This document shows positions 25,210-34,726 of a stretch of DNA of 64,000 bases, piece by piece. The DNA lies in assembly GCF_002902905.1 (NCBI RefSeq), contig NZ_CP026124.1, positions 4,960,001 through 5,024,000 on the forward strand. The letters run 5' to 3'. The DNA comes from Achromobacter sp. AONIH1 (GTDB taxonomy: Bacteria > Pseudomonadota > Gammaproteobacteria > Burkholderiales > Burkholderiaceae_B). Position 1 is the stretch's first letter, and each line of letters begins with the position of its first letter. A program made the translations under genes and the position numbers. Under the pieces are notes generated by a model. It had not been told where the DNA came from and made no database searches. It was given only the letters and a program-made list of their open reading frames with translations.

Positions 25210-28200
25210 TCTGCAAACTCATCCGGATAGGTGATCAGGTCGGCCGCGTCGGACACCCAGGCATCCTTGTCCTGCCGATAGGCAAACAGCCGCTGGCGCA
25301 TCTCCGGGGTCCATCCGCAACGGGCCGACATCTCGCACAACATGCCCAGGCCGATGCGGCGCATGCGCGCGTTGCGCTCGGCGCCAAGCGATGCTTCAAC
25401 CTGGGCCAGCGCTTCCAGGCGCGCGCCGGTCACCGTGTCGGAAAGCGCATCCAGGACGTCTCCAACGACGCCAGGATGCATCAATTCCGCCGCATCGAAC
25501 TGCCGCGCAATCGCCAGCGCGGCCTCCGGATTCAATACCGAAAACGCCAGCCGGAGCGCCAGTCCCGGATGCCAGCGCCTGGCCAGCAAGGCTTCGACCA
25601 CCAGGCTCGCCGACGCGCCCAGTTCCAGCAGGCCAGATCGCGTCTGCCGCCGGTACGAGTTCACGATGGCGGCCAATGACTGTGCCCGCGTCGCGGCCGC
25701 GAAACTGCTGGCCAGTTCACGCGGCTGGTTTCTTGCATGGATGCCCAGCAGCGCGCTGGCCGCGAGTTCAACCCGCGAGACATCGACGTCATCGAGCTGC
25801 GCGGCCAGCGCTTGATAGAGCGAGGGCTCGCCTTCGCCGGGCGGCATCGCGATCAGTCTTTCCAGGGTTTCCTTGCGGACTTGCGCATCGGCGTGCCCGA
25901 GCAGCAATGCCAGATGCCTGCTCAAGGCGCGCTGGCCGTCCGGGGGAAGTCCCGTCGGCGGAATGCGGATGGTCGCGCGCGCGAGCGCCGGCTGCTCGCT
26001 GCGCGCGGCGGCGTGCAATCGCTGCCAGACTTCGGGGTGTTCGAGGAAATTCCAGTACGCCCGCATCAAGGCAATCGCCACGTCCGGATGCAGCTTGCCG
26101 TCGCCTTCGATGCGGGCCAGGAAGGCAAAGGCGTCGTCCGTCCTCAGATCGCCGGCGAGCCGGATGATCTCCTTGGCCACGGTGACCTTGCCTCGCGGCA
26201 CGCGGACGAGCAGGTCCAGCACCTGCGACGGGCGCAGGTTCATCAAGGATCGACGCATGGCATAGATGGCGACGCGGGCCCGGTTGTCGTCCAGCGCCTG
26301 CATCAGCTCCGGCACGCCGCGTCCGGCGTCGGCGCGCCCGAGCGCCTCCAGCGTCTTGTCGCGCAGTCCCTGGTCAGGCGCGTCCAGGCGCGCAAGCTGG
26401 ACCAGCGGCGCCAGGTCGATGGACGGCATGGCCGCGTAGCGTTCGACCGACCCGTAGAGTTCCCAGGCGTTGCGCTGGGCGCTGGTGAGGATCTTGACCA
26501 GTTCGTCGGCATAGCATTGCTGCTGCGCGGCCGTCCAGCGCGAGAAGCCGCTGTCGAAGGCGGGCAGAAACGCCGCCTTGCCGCTCGGAAAGCGTCCCTT
26601 GTACACGCGCGCGCTCAGGAATGGCGTCAGCAGGTCCTGCCTGTGCAGATGCAGATGCCAGGACACCGCCGAAACCTGGATCCAGCTGGGATCGTCCTGC
26701 ACCAGGCGGGGAATCAATTCGGCGGCCCGCTTGCGCAGTCCGAGCCGCGTCAGCGCCTCCAGCCCCGAACGGGCCACGTTGCCGCGCTTGTCCCGGGTCA
26801 GGTCGGCGAGCAGGTCGATGAACAGATCCACGGCCTTCACGCGGCAGCCGAAGCCGAAGATCAGTTGCAGCGCGACCGGGGCGCGTTCCCGCCGGATCCA
26901 CGTGTCGAGCAGGCTCATCAAGTGCGGGGCGATCCCGATCAACTCGCCATCGCTCATGCGTGATTCCCAATGCCCGTAGCGCAGATTGCCCATGCTGCCC
27001 ATGCGTTCCACCAGACGGGGCAGCGTCTCGGCCACGAAGGCCGCATGCGCGGCGATGATGGCCATCAGCCACTGTGTGGCGGCCGCCATGGTCTGATGCG
27101 AGCAGTCCCGGGCGCGCAACGCGGCATCGATCAGCGCGGTAAAGCCGGGCAGATGCGCGGCTTCCCAGCGCGACGGCGGCAGCGCCGCCAGGGCCGTCAG
27201 CATGGCCAGGCGCACGGGGTCCTGCTCGTTCTCACGCGCGCGGCAGAAGTCCAGGATGGCGGGCAGGCTCGAAGCCTCGTACCGCCCTGCCCCGACCACC
27301 GCGGCCACGGCCTGCGCGCGCAGCTCGCCATCGGGTTGCGACAGGAAGGGCTGGGCCAGGGCCAGCGCCTCCTGGAACGGCAGGCAGGACAGGTAAGGCA
27401 ACCGGGCCATCGGCTCGGCGGCCAGCAGCCGCAGCGAGAACGCGTGGCGCGCTTCGGTCTGCCTGGCCGCGCTGGACAGGGCCTGCACGAAGGCGAGCGG
27501 CAGCGCCCCGCTGTGCTCGCGCCAGGCTTCGCCGCCCTGGCGGTAGAGGGCGTCACGCTGGCCGGCATCCAGGTGTGGGAAGACCTCATGCAGGTTGGGC
27601 AGCGCGTCGGCCGCCAACAATTCGCAAAGCGTGGACGCGTCCAGGCGCTTCAGGGCCTGCACCGTGAGCGCGATGCGCTGCCTGCCGCCCAGGCCCGCGA
27701 TGAGCGCGGCGATTTCCTTCGGGAATATCGACCCGTAGCGCGCCAGCGGCAAGTCATGGACCGGGATTCGGGTGAACGCCGCGCGCAGCAGGCTCAAGCC
27801 GGCATCCGGGTCGCTGCGCAACATGCGATAGAGCGAGGCCCGGATGGCCAGGCGCAGGACGTAGGACGGATTGCCGGACTGCTCCAGGGCATGGGTCAGC
27901 CTGTCGCGCACGAATCCGGGCAAGCGTTGGGCCAACGTCGCCCACTGCGGCGCTTCAAGCGCGGCCAACTGCTCGGCGTCCAGATGCCGTTCGATGAATG
28001 CATCGGTCGTCCAGGAAAGCAGATGACGGCGCGCGGTCCCTTCGAGTGTCGGGTAGACGGCGTCATTCACCTGGCCCCGTCCGGACTGCCAAAGCCGGCA
28101 GGCCAGATCCACGCGGCATGGCTTCGTCAGGTCCGGCATCAGCCGGATCAATATCTCATCGGGCAAGGCCCGCGCGGCCAGCCGGGCGGCGCGCGATGCC

Positions 28201-28460
28201 AGCATGGGCGAGGGATCGGCGAGCATCGTGACAATCAGATCCTCCGCGCAGGAACCGCTGGCCGACATCAGCGCCAACAACCGCTCGTAGTGGATCTCCG
28301 ATTGCGCCAGGGATTTCAGGTCTTCGGCGAGATGGGCATCCGTGAGGGAGTCACGACCGAGTTCGACCATGCGCCGGTAGCGTTGATCATGGCTCAGGGA
28401 GGCGACGTCCGCGAGGATGCGCTGCACGGACGGGCGGTGTTTTTTCAACGAGGGCGTCAT
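25206..28460 (-). CDS. Large HEAT-repeat protein (about 1084 aa)
   Basis: An all-helical, Leu/Ala-rich protein with many roughly 35-40-residue helical pairs, for example GQRDALYRQGGEAW and VARSGLEALTRLGLRKRAAE. No catalytic motif, signal peptide or membrane span is visible. The ATG at 28460 was preferred over an in-frame TTG at 28508; neither has a good ribosome-binding site. Such scaffolds bind proteins or nucleic acids. It overlaps the 166-aa gene downstream and follows the 266-aa gene by about 200 bases. Specific role unknown. Confidence 0.75.
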   Translation of the reverse strand: MTPSLKKHRPSVQRILADVASLSHDQRYRRMVELGRDSLTDAHLAEDLKSLAQSEIHYERLLALMSASGSCAEDLIVTMLADPSPMLASRAARLAARALPDEILIRLMPDLTKPCRVDLACRLWQSGRGQVNDAVYPTLEGTARRHLLSWTTDAFIERHLDAEQLAALEAPQWATLAQRLPGFVRDRLTHALEQSGNPSYVLRLAIRASLYRMLRSDPDAGLSLLRAAFTRIPVHDLPLARYGSIFPKEIAALIAGLGGRQRIALTVQALKRLDASTLCELLAADALPNLHEVFPHLDAGQRDALYRQGGEAWREHSGALPLAFVQALSSAARQTEARHAFSLRLLAAEPMARLPYLSCLPFQEALALAQPFLSQPDGELRAQAVAAVVGAGRYEASSLPAILDFCRARENEQDPVRLAMLTALAALPPSRWEAAHLPGFTALIDAALRARDCSHQTMAAATQWLMAIIAAHAAFVAETLPRLVERMGSMGNLRYGHWESRMSDGELIGIAPHLMSLLDTWIRRERAPVALQLIFGFGCRVKAVDLFIDLLADLTRDKRGNVARSGLEALTRLGLRKRAAELIPRLVQDDPSWIQVSAVSWHLHLHRQDLLTPFLSARVYKGRFPSGKAAFLPAFDSGFSRWTAAQQQCYADELVKILTSAQRNAWELYGSVERYAAMPSIDLAPLVQLARLDAPDQGLRDKTLEALGRADAGRGVPELMQALDDNRARVAIYAMRRSLMNLRPSQVLDLLVRVPRGKVTVAKEIIRLAGDLRTDDAFAFLARIEGDGKLHPDVAIALMRAYWNFLEHPEVWQRLHAAARSEQPALARATIRIPPTGLPPDGQRALSRHLALLLGHADAQVRKETLERLIAMPPGEGEPSLYQALAAQLDDVDVSRVELAASALLGIHARNQPRELASSFAAATRAQSLAAIVNSYRRQTRSGLLELGASASLVVEALLARRWHPGLALRLAFSVLNPEAALAIARQFDAAELMHPGVVGDVLDALSDTVTGARLEALAQVEASLGAERNARMRRIGLGMLCEMSARCGWTPEMRQRLFAYRQDKDAWVSDAADLITYPDEFAE

Positions 28461-28662
28461 GGTCGATGGTGGGTGAGGCTGCACTGGATGGGGCAAGGCG
28501 CGGGTCAAACCGCGCGGCCAAGGTGGTTCGACGAGAATAGCAAATCGCTTCGATCAAGCCGCGGGTCTGAATTCGCGGCATGCGCCTGCGGCATATTCGG
28601 CGTTTTCAAGGGGATGGCCGCTGGCCGCAGCACACCGGGAAGCCAGGGCCGGCATGACAGAT

Positions 28663-29463
28663 TTACAAATGCCGATGGCTGCAAACCATCTCCAGCCCGG
28701 CAAGTTTCCCGATCATCCTGGCCAGCCCCTGCGCACTCGCCTCATCCACCCCCTCCAGCCTCACCATCCGAAACCCCATCGCCAGGCTGAAATGCCAATC
28801 CAGCTCCAGGATCCGGTAATCCCTCCCAGCCTCCGCGCAGTGCCACCGCACGCCCGGATCCTCATACGCTGCTCCGATGAAATCGATATGCGAACCGAAC
28901 GGCGGCAAGGACTCCAGCGGTTCATCCGAACCCGGCAAACTCGGCTCGCATAAATTCTCGCCCACCGCGACGCGGGGCGACGGCCCGTCATAGGCCAGCA
29001 GCATCAGCGGAATGCTCCGGGGATCCGCGTCATGGTCGGCGCGCACATCGGCGCTCAGATATTCCCTGGCCGCCGGTCCCAGGCAGTATTGCGGGCTATG
29101 CCAGTCGCTGCCCTCGTCGTCGGCATACAGATCGCCCAGCGTGATGCCATGGCTGGCCAGCAGCGCCACGGTTTCTTCCATGGTGTCGTTGTGGCGGATC
29201 GGAATGTCCGGAGGCAGATAACCGGCGCGCGCATACAGGGCGATCACGTCGCCCGGCGTGCGCATGTGTTCGTCGTATTGGTATGAGCCTTCGTGCAGGC
29301 TGGCCAGGCCGAAGCTCAGGTTGATCAGGGCGCGTCGGGGAATGTTCTGGCCGCGCGGTTCAAGCACGTAGCCGCCTTCCAGCAATCTGGCTTCCAGCGC
29401 GCGCCAGTCGGGCGGCGGCAGATGCAGGTCGCGCGGAAACAGGAATTGGTGGTGTTCGGACAT
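28663..29463 (-). CDS. Hypothetical protein (266 aa), intact parent of a nearby remnant
   Basis: A soluble acidic protein starting MSEHHQFLFPRDLHLPPPDW, with MEETVALLASHGITLGDLYA at about residues 96-115 and a C-terminal LELDWHFSLAMGFRMVRLEG segment. No family is recognised. It heads the run of three minus-strand genes ending at 24709. A partial decayed copy lies at 24270-24547, so this gene has been duplicated and lost in the vicinity, as often seen for polymorphic immunity-like or strain-variable genes. Confidence 0.7.
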   Translation of the reverse strand: MSEHHQFLFPRDLHLPPPDWRALEARLLEGGYVLEPRGQNIPRRALINLSFGLASLHEGSYQYDEHMRTPGDVIALYARAGYLPPDIPIRHNDTMEETVALLASHGITLGDLYADDEGSDWHSPQYCLGPAAREYLSADVRADHDADPRSIPLMLLAYDGPSPRVAVGENLCEPSLPGSDEPLESLPPFGSHIDFIGAAYEDPGVRWHCAEAGRDYRILELDWHFSLAMGFRMVRLEGVDEASAQGLARMIGKLAGLEMVCSHRHL

Positions 29464-29656
29464 GGGTGGGACTCCTGCTGGAGCGGGGATCAGGGCAGGA
29501 AGCCATCGCCAGGATGTGCGCGATTATCCCGCCGTGATGATCGTGGGAAACGCTGGTGAGGTAAATCAGACAGCCCGCCGACGTGGAATCAGGCGGGCCG
29601 TGGTCGGACGAATGCCGCCGGTTATTGGGGCTAACCGGCTGCGTTGCGAGCAGCGA

Positions 29657-30505
29657 TCAATTCGCCTTTTCGTCCTCGCCCTTATACCCGCTGATATACG
29701 CACGCCCCGAGCAGCGCACCGTGGCCACGCAGGTCAGGCCATTGCTCTTGGCGTTGCAGGTTGCGCGCGCTTCATTGCGGGCGGCGACGGGGTCGGTGTT
29801 GAGCGCCGTGAAACCGGTGCCGCGACCTTCGCTGCCCTTGCCCCAGGCCATGCCGACGCAGGTGTCGGTATAGGTGAGCACGGTGCGGCAGCCCTTGCAG
29901 TCTTCCCATTTGAGCAGGGCGTCGACGGCCTGTTTCTCGGTGGGATAACCGTCGGCGTAGGTCAGCGCGCCGGTTTCCATTTCGGCGACCGAGCCCCAGT
30001 AGCCGCGCGAATCCAGTTTGGCGGACAGCGCTTCGAGCTGGGCGGGCGTGGCGGTGTAAGGGGCCTTCAGGTCGGCTTCGCTATAGCCGGGGCCGGCGCA
30101 CAGCGGCATGGCGGCCAGTTTGCATTTGCCGTCGGCGCTGTCGTTGGTGCAGGTGCGGATGGCTTTCTTCGCGGCGATTTCGGCCGAGACGCTATTGCCC
30201 CAGAACAGATCGTTGCGCGAGTTGCGCGCCAGCGCGACGCAGCTGTCGGAGAAGGCGGTGACGCTCTTGCAGCCCTTGGCGCCTGCCTTATTGCATTTGG
30301 CCAGCGCGCCTTGCTTGGCTTCGCCGGCCGAGGTTTCCGGCATGACCCAATACAGCTTGGCCTGGGCTTCATCGGTGGCGACGGCGCCGTACAGCGCCTC
30401 GGCGTGGGCGGCGGGCGCGGCCAGCATGGACAGGGCGAGCGCGCCGGCGGTGGCGAAGGCGGCGCCGGAGGCGCGGAACAGGGCAAGCAGACGCGCGGGC
30501 ATCAT
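29657..30505 (-). CDS. Secreted protein with two DUF4189 domains
   Basis: 282 residues with a signal peptide (ALFRASGAAFATAGALALSM, cleavage near AHA/EAL). Two repeats of a DUF4189-like domain follow. The first covers YGAVATDEAQAKLYWVMPE to ALARNSRNDLFWG, and the second covers RGYWGSVAEMETGALTYADG to VGMAWGKGSEG. Each has paired Cys (CNKAGAKGCK, CKGCRTVLTYTDTC) that could form disulfides in the periplasm. Function of the domain is unknown. Start is at the first of two adjacent ATGs (30505 or 30502). Confidence 0.82.
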   Translation of the reverse strand: MMPARLLALFRASGAAFATAGALALSMLAAPAAHAEALYGAVATDEAQAKLYWVMPETSAGEAKQGALAKCNKAGAKGCKSVTAFSDSCVALARNSRNDLFWGNSVSAEIAAKKAIRTCTNDSADGKCKLAAMPLCAGPGYSEADLKAPYTATPAQLEALSAKLDSRGYWGSVAEMETGALTYADGYPTEKQAVDALLKWEDCKGCRTVLTYTDTCVGMAWGKGSEGRGTGFTALNTDPVAARNEARATCNAKSNGLTCVATVRCSGRAYISGYKGEDEKAN

Positions 30506-30826
30506 CGTTTTGCGGTATCCAGTAAGTAAGGTGCGGCGTGCTGGAAACAAGGCATTTTCGCGAGCGCGCGCAGGAATATGCACGAGCCACGAAACGCGCG
30601 AATGTTATCACGCAGGTGTTTGACTCCCGCGCGCGGCGCGCGCTCGTTTGGAAACAGAACTTAACGAGTTTCACGGGTTATGCCATGCAATATGGCGCGG
30701 TCTTTCCGTTAACATGACGCACCTTCGGCGCGGGTTTTTCCCGCGCCTGTCGATCGCATTGGTAATAGGCCGGCGGCAGTACGCCAGCGGCAGCACGCCA
30801 GATATAGAGGGAGCACGTAGCGCATT

Positions 30827-31387
30827 ATGAAGACATCGCGACTTCGTTCGATATGGCGGCCGGCGCAGGCCCTGCCGGTGGTGCTGGCGGCGGCCGCCCT
30901 GGCGGGCTGCGCGCCGATGCCGACGGGCGGCAGTTCGACGCTGCCCTCGATCTCGAACATGTTCTCGCAGGGGCTGTCGCTGTCGCCCAGCGTGAACGTG
31001 GCCAAGAATATGAAGGGCCGTCCGGTGGCCGACGCGATCACCGCGCTGGGCGAACCATCAACCAAGCGCGCGGTGGGCAACACGATGGAGCTGGTCTGGT
31101 CCGATTACCAGACCGCGCCGTATACCGAATGGGTGTCCACCGGCTCATCGCAGCAGGTGGTGGGCATGATTCCGGCCACGGCGACCACCGCGGCCACGCC
31201 GGTATTCCAGCAGAGCAATAGCGGGTATTACGGCAATCGCACCAAGGTGTATGAGTGCAAGGTGGTGATGCGGATGCAGAACAGCATCATCATCGACAGC
31301 CAGGTGGACGGCAATGTCTGCCCCGAGTTCATCAATGCCTTGCGCAAATGGGCCGGCGAGCGCGAGGCCAGCAATTATCGGAAGTAG
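30827..31387 (+). CDS. Lipoprotein of unknown function (186 aa)
   Basis: The N-terminus has a basic region, a hydrophobic stretch LPVVLAAAALAGC and a lipobox LAGC at about residue 27. The mature part includes VAKNMKGRPVADAITALGEP and a C-terminal CKVVMRMQNSIIIDSQVDGN strand-rich region, suggesting a small SmpA/BamE-like fold (GRPVADAITALGEPS is reminiscent). A BamE-like assignment is only a guess. Predicted envelope-located; monocistronic. Confidence 0.78.
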   Translation: MKTSRLRSIWRPAQALPVVLAAAALAGCAPMPTGGSSTLPSISNMFSQGLSLSPSVNVAKNMKGRPVADAITALGEPSTKRAVGNTMELVWSDYQTAPYTEWVSTGSSQQVVGMIPATATTAATPVFQQSNSGYYGNRTKVYECKVVMRMQNSIIIDSQVDGNVCPEFINALRKWAGEREASNYRK

Positions 31388-31453
31388 CCGCGCGGGATAA
31401 TCAGGTGGGGATGCCGGATTATCCCCGGCGTCCATCCGCGCCCGTCTCGTTCC

Positions 31454-31668
31454 ATGACCGATCTCTTTCCATCACGCGACACGCCGCTCACGGATCCGCT
31501 TGCGGCCGCGTTTCCGGCGGAGATCCGCGAGGACGTGAGCGGCGTGAGCGCGCTGTCGCGCGGTTGGTCCAGGCTGATGCGGCCTGGACCCCGCCCTTCG
31601 TGGCGCAGCTTTGCGGCGAATACGTGATGCAGATCCTGGAGACGGTCGAGGCCCATCTGCCGACCTGA
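31454..31668 (+). pseudogene. Probable frameshifted small gene (about 70 codons)
   Basis: An ATG frame encodes MTDLFPSRDTPLTDPLAAAF then EIREDVSGVSALSRG. The sensible continuation, LVQADAAWTPPFVAQLCGEY then VMQILETVEAHLPT, lies in a different frame ending at 31668. Joining the two near 31560 gives a coherent helical protein. I infer a one-base indel, or a sequencing error, rather than programmed shifting; no slippery heptamer is seen. Confidence 0.4.
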
Positions 31669-31687
31669 GCGCTGCCGGCGTCCCGCC

Positions 31688-34609
31688 TCAGAAGCGCCGA
31701 TAGACGAAAGCCTCTCCCCCTATTCCCTGCCTGGCCCCGAACTGGCCTTGCGCGCTCAGGCGCAGCGACCAGGACGGCGATGGCTCCCAGCGCGCGCCCG
31801 CTTCCAGCACCGTCGCGCCGCCATTGGTGTCCGCGCCCTGCAAGGCCTTGCCATCGAGCCGCGCGCGCACCTCGGTCCTGGCGTCCTGCTCCCAGGCCGC
31901 GCCCGCATAGAGGCGCATCTGGTCGCCGGCCGCGTAGACGTAGCGCGCGCCCAGGCGCGTGCGCAGCGCCTGCGTGGCGTCGAAGCTGAGTTGGTCGCCC
32001 GCGTCGTTGCGCACGGAATCGCCGCCCAGCCGTTGCCACTGCAGGCGGGCATAGGCGTCGAGCTGGCCGCGCTCGCTCAACGGCATCACATGGCCCAGCA
32101 TGGCGTGGGCCCCCCAATAGTTCGAACGACTGCGGTAGTTGGTGCTGCCGTCGATGTCGTCGGTATAGCTGCCGCGCATGCGTCCGCTGCGCAGCGAGGC
32201 CTCGGCATACGTGCCGCCCAGGAACCAGTAGCGCGCCAGGATGCCCACGCCGACGTTGTCGACGCGGCCCTTGCCCTCGGCCGACAGGCCGCCCGACGAA
32301 GCCTGGCCGCGATAGCGGGTGCGCCCGGCCTCGACCAGCGGCGCCACCACGTAGTCGCCAGCGGCGGTGGCGCCGCCCAGGGCGTAGCCGAACACGGCGT
32401 TGGCGCGGTCCAGCTTGAGGTTCTTGTCGGTGTAGCGGGTGTGGCCCAGGTCCGGACTGAAGAACAGGCCGCGCCGCTCGGGGCCGCGCAGGTCGGCGGC
32501 CGACAGCATGCCGCCGCTGTCGGCCAGCGCGCCGATGCCGGCGCCGATGGACTGCGGGTAGAGTTTGTTGGCGGCCAGCGTCAGATTGGTGGCGGCCAAC
32601 GTGGCGGTCAGCGCGGACGCGCTCTGCACATCGAACAGGTAGCGGTACGCGCCATACTCCAAGATGTGGGAGCCCGGGTTGGCGACCGTGCCGGTGGTGG
32701 CGCTGATGAGCGTGATGCGGTCGCCCGGCAGCAGGCGCTTGAGCGGGCCGGCGGCCTGCATGGCCACGGTGGCGCCCTGCGTGGCGATCGGCGCGCTGGC
32801 GCGCAGCATGGTGGTGCCGTTGACGGCGTCGGCGGGCAGCAGGAAGCTCAGCTGGCCTCCGTTGGCGGACAGGGCCGGGCCCTGATAGGCGGCATTGGGC
32901 CCGAGCACGGTGATGCCGCCCTGGAAGCCGAAGCCGCCGTTGCCGGCGATGGTCAGCGCGTTGCCGCCGCCGAACAGCAGTTGGCCCAGCTGCACGCCTT
33001 GGCCGGTGGCGGCGTTGTAGGGCTGGGTGTTGTCGAACGTCAGCTGGGTGCTGGTGTCGCGCAGATCCAGCGTGCCGATGCTGACGCGACTGGCGTCACT
33101 GAAGGTCGCTGCCGGGCTGCGCAGCACGCCGGCGGCAAAGACGGCCTGACCATAGGGACTGCCGGCGATCGCGTTGCCGGGCAGCGCGGCCCCAGGCTCG
33201 CCGGCCACGACCAGTCCGTCCTGGTGACGGATGTAGAGCGTCCCCGCCACCGACAGCGAGGCGGATCCGGCGGCGGCGTAGGCGGGCGCATCGATGGCGG
33301 TCTCGCGGAACGCCAGCATGGCGGTCTCGCGAAACTGCAGCACGGCGGGTCGGGCAGCCACGTAATGGGTGCCCGCCAGCACGCTGACCGGACCATCGCT
33401 GGTCACGTTGGCGCTCGCCTGCAGGCTGCTGTTGCCCCCCTTGGCGACACCGTTGAACCTGATGTCCCGCCCAGGGCGTCCCACCTTGGCCGATCCCGCT
33501 TGCAGCGTGATGCCCTGGGCGACGCGCAGGTCGCCTTGCGCCACATACTGCACGGACTGGCCCGTGGCCTGCGCGGTATCCGAGGCGCTTCGGGTATTCA
33601 TGATGTCCGCCGAGCCCGCCTGCAACGCCAGGCCGCCTCCGATGACGCTGTCTCCGGTGACGCGGATCCGCATCACGCCGGCATCCGATGCCCGGCCGTC
33701 GCCGACCGCGCGCGCATCGCCCATGCGTATCACGTTGGCGTCGGTGCCATGCAGGGTCGTGTCGCCGGCCACGGCCAGCTTGCCGCCCACGTCCAGCGTG
33801 ACGGGACGCCACCGGGCCGAGGCCAGGACATCCTCGGACGATTGGTTTTCCGCCAGGGCCTGACCGCCGAACAATTCCAGGCGGCCCGCGACGGATGCGT
33901 CGCCGCCCACCGTCACCTGGATGGCCTCGCGCAGCGCCTGGGCCGCGCCCGAGCTAGACGACACCAGCATCGCGCCCACCGGGGCGGCGTCGATCACGAA
34001 ATCCCCGCCCACGCTCAGATTCCGGCCCACTTCCAGGCTCGCCGCGCCTGCCCGCGCCGACGCGTAGGGCCCATCAAAGGAGAACGCCGAGGCGAGAGCC
34101 GTCCGCACGACCAGGTCCGTACCCACCGCGAGACTGCCGCCGATTCGCGCGGTCGTCGCGCCGCCCGCGCCCCTTGCCGCGCCCCGATCGGGAACCTCGT
34201 AATCCTGGTAATCGGAGAGCGCGGTCGCCTGGCCGCCCGACAACACCATCGAACCCGCCACGCTCATGTTCTGCGCGGCGGACAAGGCGGCGCTGCCTCC
34301 GGTGACGGTCTGGTCTTGCCTGGGCACGGCATAGGTGTTGTCGGTGTCCGCCACCACATCGCCGCCGCGCAACGTCACGTTGCCGGAAACGATCAGCTCG
34401 GCCGACGCGTGATGGCTGGCATCGACGGGCAAGCCTTCCATGCTGGCGCCCCCCTCCACCCTGACGGCATCCACCGTTTGCGCCGCCACGGGCAAGGCCG
34501 CGCCCAGCACGATGCCCAGGAACAAGGAACGGTACAGCGGGCTATGGACGGGTCTGACTGCCGGAACGCGTCGTTGCTGTTTGCGTGGAATGCGGAACTG
34601 AGAATGCAT
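31688..34609 (-). CDS. Autotransporter (type Va) with sequon-bearing passenger
   Basis: 973 residues. A long signal sequence has its hydrophobic core LFLGIVLGAALPVAA at about 29-43. The beta-helical passenger (about 45-690) is built from repeats of the type VGG-L-V-G-x-L. The C-terminal barrel (about 710-973) ends in the outer-membrane signature AFVYRRF. NX(S/T) sequons occur at residues 77, 114, 197, 255, 393, 401, 597 and 675, all before the barrel. GGAGG lies 6 bases before the ATG at 34609. It follows an HMW1C-like glycosyltransferase gene in the same direction. Likely a glycosylated surface adhesin, by inference. Confidence 0.88.
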   Translation of the reverse strand: MHSQFRIPRKQQRRVPAVRPVHSPLYRSLFLGIVLGAALPVAAQTVDAVRVEGGASMEGLPVDASHHASAELIVSGNVTLRGGDVVADTDNTYAVPRQDQTVTGGSAALSAAQNMSVAGSMVLSGGQATALSDYQDYEVPDRGAARGAGGATTARIGGSLAVGTDLVVRTALASAFSFDGPYASARAGAASLEVGRNLSVGGDFVIDAAPVGAMLVSSSSGAAQALREAIQVTVGGDASVAGRLELFGGQALAENQSSEDVLASARWRPVTLDVGGKLAVAGDTTLHGTDANVIRMGDARAVGDGRASDAGVMRIRVTGDSVIGGGLALQAGSADIMNTRSASDTAQATGQSVQYVAQGDLRVAQGITLQAGSAKVGRPGRDIRFNGVAKGGNSSLQASANVTSDGPVSVLAGTHYVAARPAVLQFRETAMLAFRETAIDAPAYAAAGSASLSVAGTLYIRHQDGLVVAGEPGAALPGNAIAGSPYGQAVFAAGVLRSPAATFSDASRVSIGTLDLRDTSTQLTFDNTQPYNAATGQGVQLGQLLFGGGNALTIAGNGGFGFQGGITVLGPNAAYQGPALSANGGQLSFLLPADAVNGTTMLRASAPIATQGATVAMQAAGPLKRLLPGDRITLISATTGTVANPGSHILEYGAYRYLFDVQSASALTATLAATNLTLAANKLYPQSIGAGIGALADSGGMLSAADLRGPERRGLFFSPDLGHTRYTDKNLKLDRANAVFGYALGGATAAGDYVVAPLVEAGRTRYRGQASSGGLSAEGKGRVDNVGVGILARYWFLGGTYAEASLRSGRMRGSYTDDIDGSTNYRSRSNYWGAHAMLGHVMPLSERGQLDAYARLQWQRLGGDSVRNDAGDQLSFDATQALRTRLGARYVYAAGDQMRLYAGAAWEQDARTEVRARLDGKALQGADTNGGATVLEAGARWEPSPSWSLRLSAQGQFGARQGIGGEAFVYRRF

Positions 34610-34697
34610 GCGGCCTCCGTGCTTGGGCGCCTGAACGAACAATTGAGGTTGCGAAGACCTCGCCGCGCCGGGTGGCACGGTCGGGTGACGCTGTGTG

Positions 34698-34726
34698 GAC
34701 GCGTGCGTGCTTCGGTTCCACGCGTC
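34698..34726 (-). promoter_or_regulatory. Hairpin at the glycosyltransferase stop codon, before the autotransporter
   Basis: GACGCGTG (34698-34705) and CACGCGTC (34719-34726) form an 8-bp stem with a 13-nt loop overlapping the glycosyltransferase stop codon. It lies in the 115-base gap before the autotransporter and could tune the relative output of the two genes. Confidence 0.4.

Noticed and set aside
31748..34550. Repeat-rich autotransporter passenger region considered as a CRISPR or DNA tandem array
   Set aside because: The repetition is at protein level with variable DNA. There are no identical direct repeats with regular spacers, and no CRISPR array is seen anywhere in the window.
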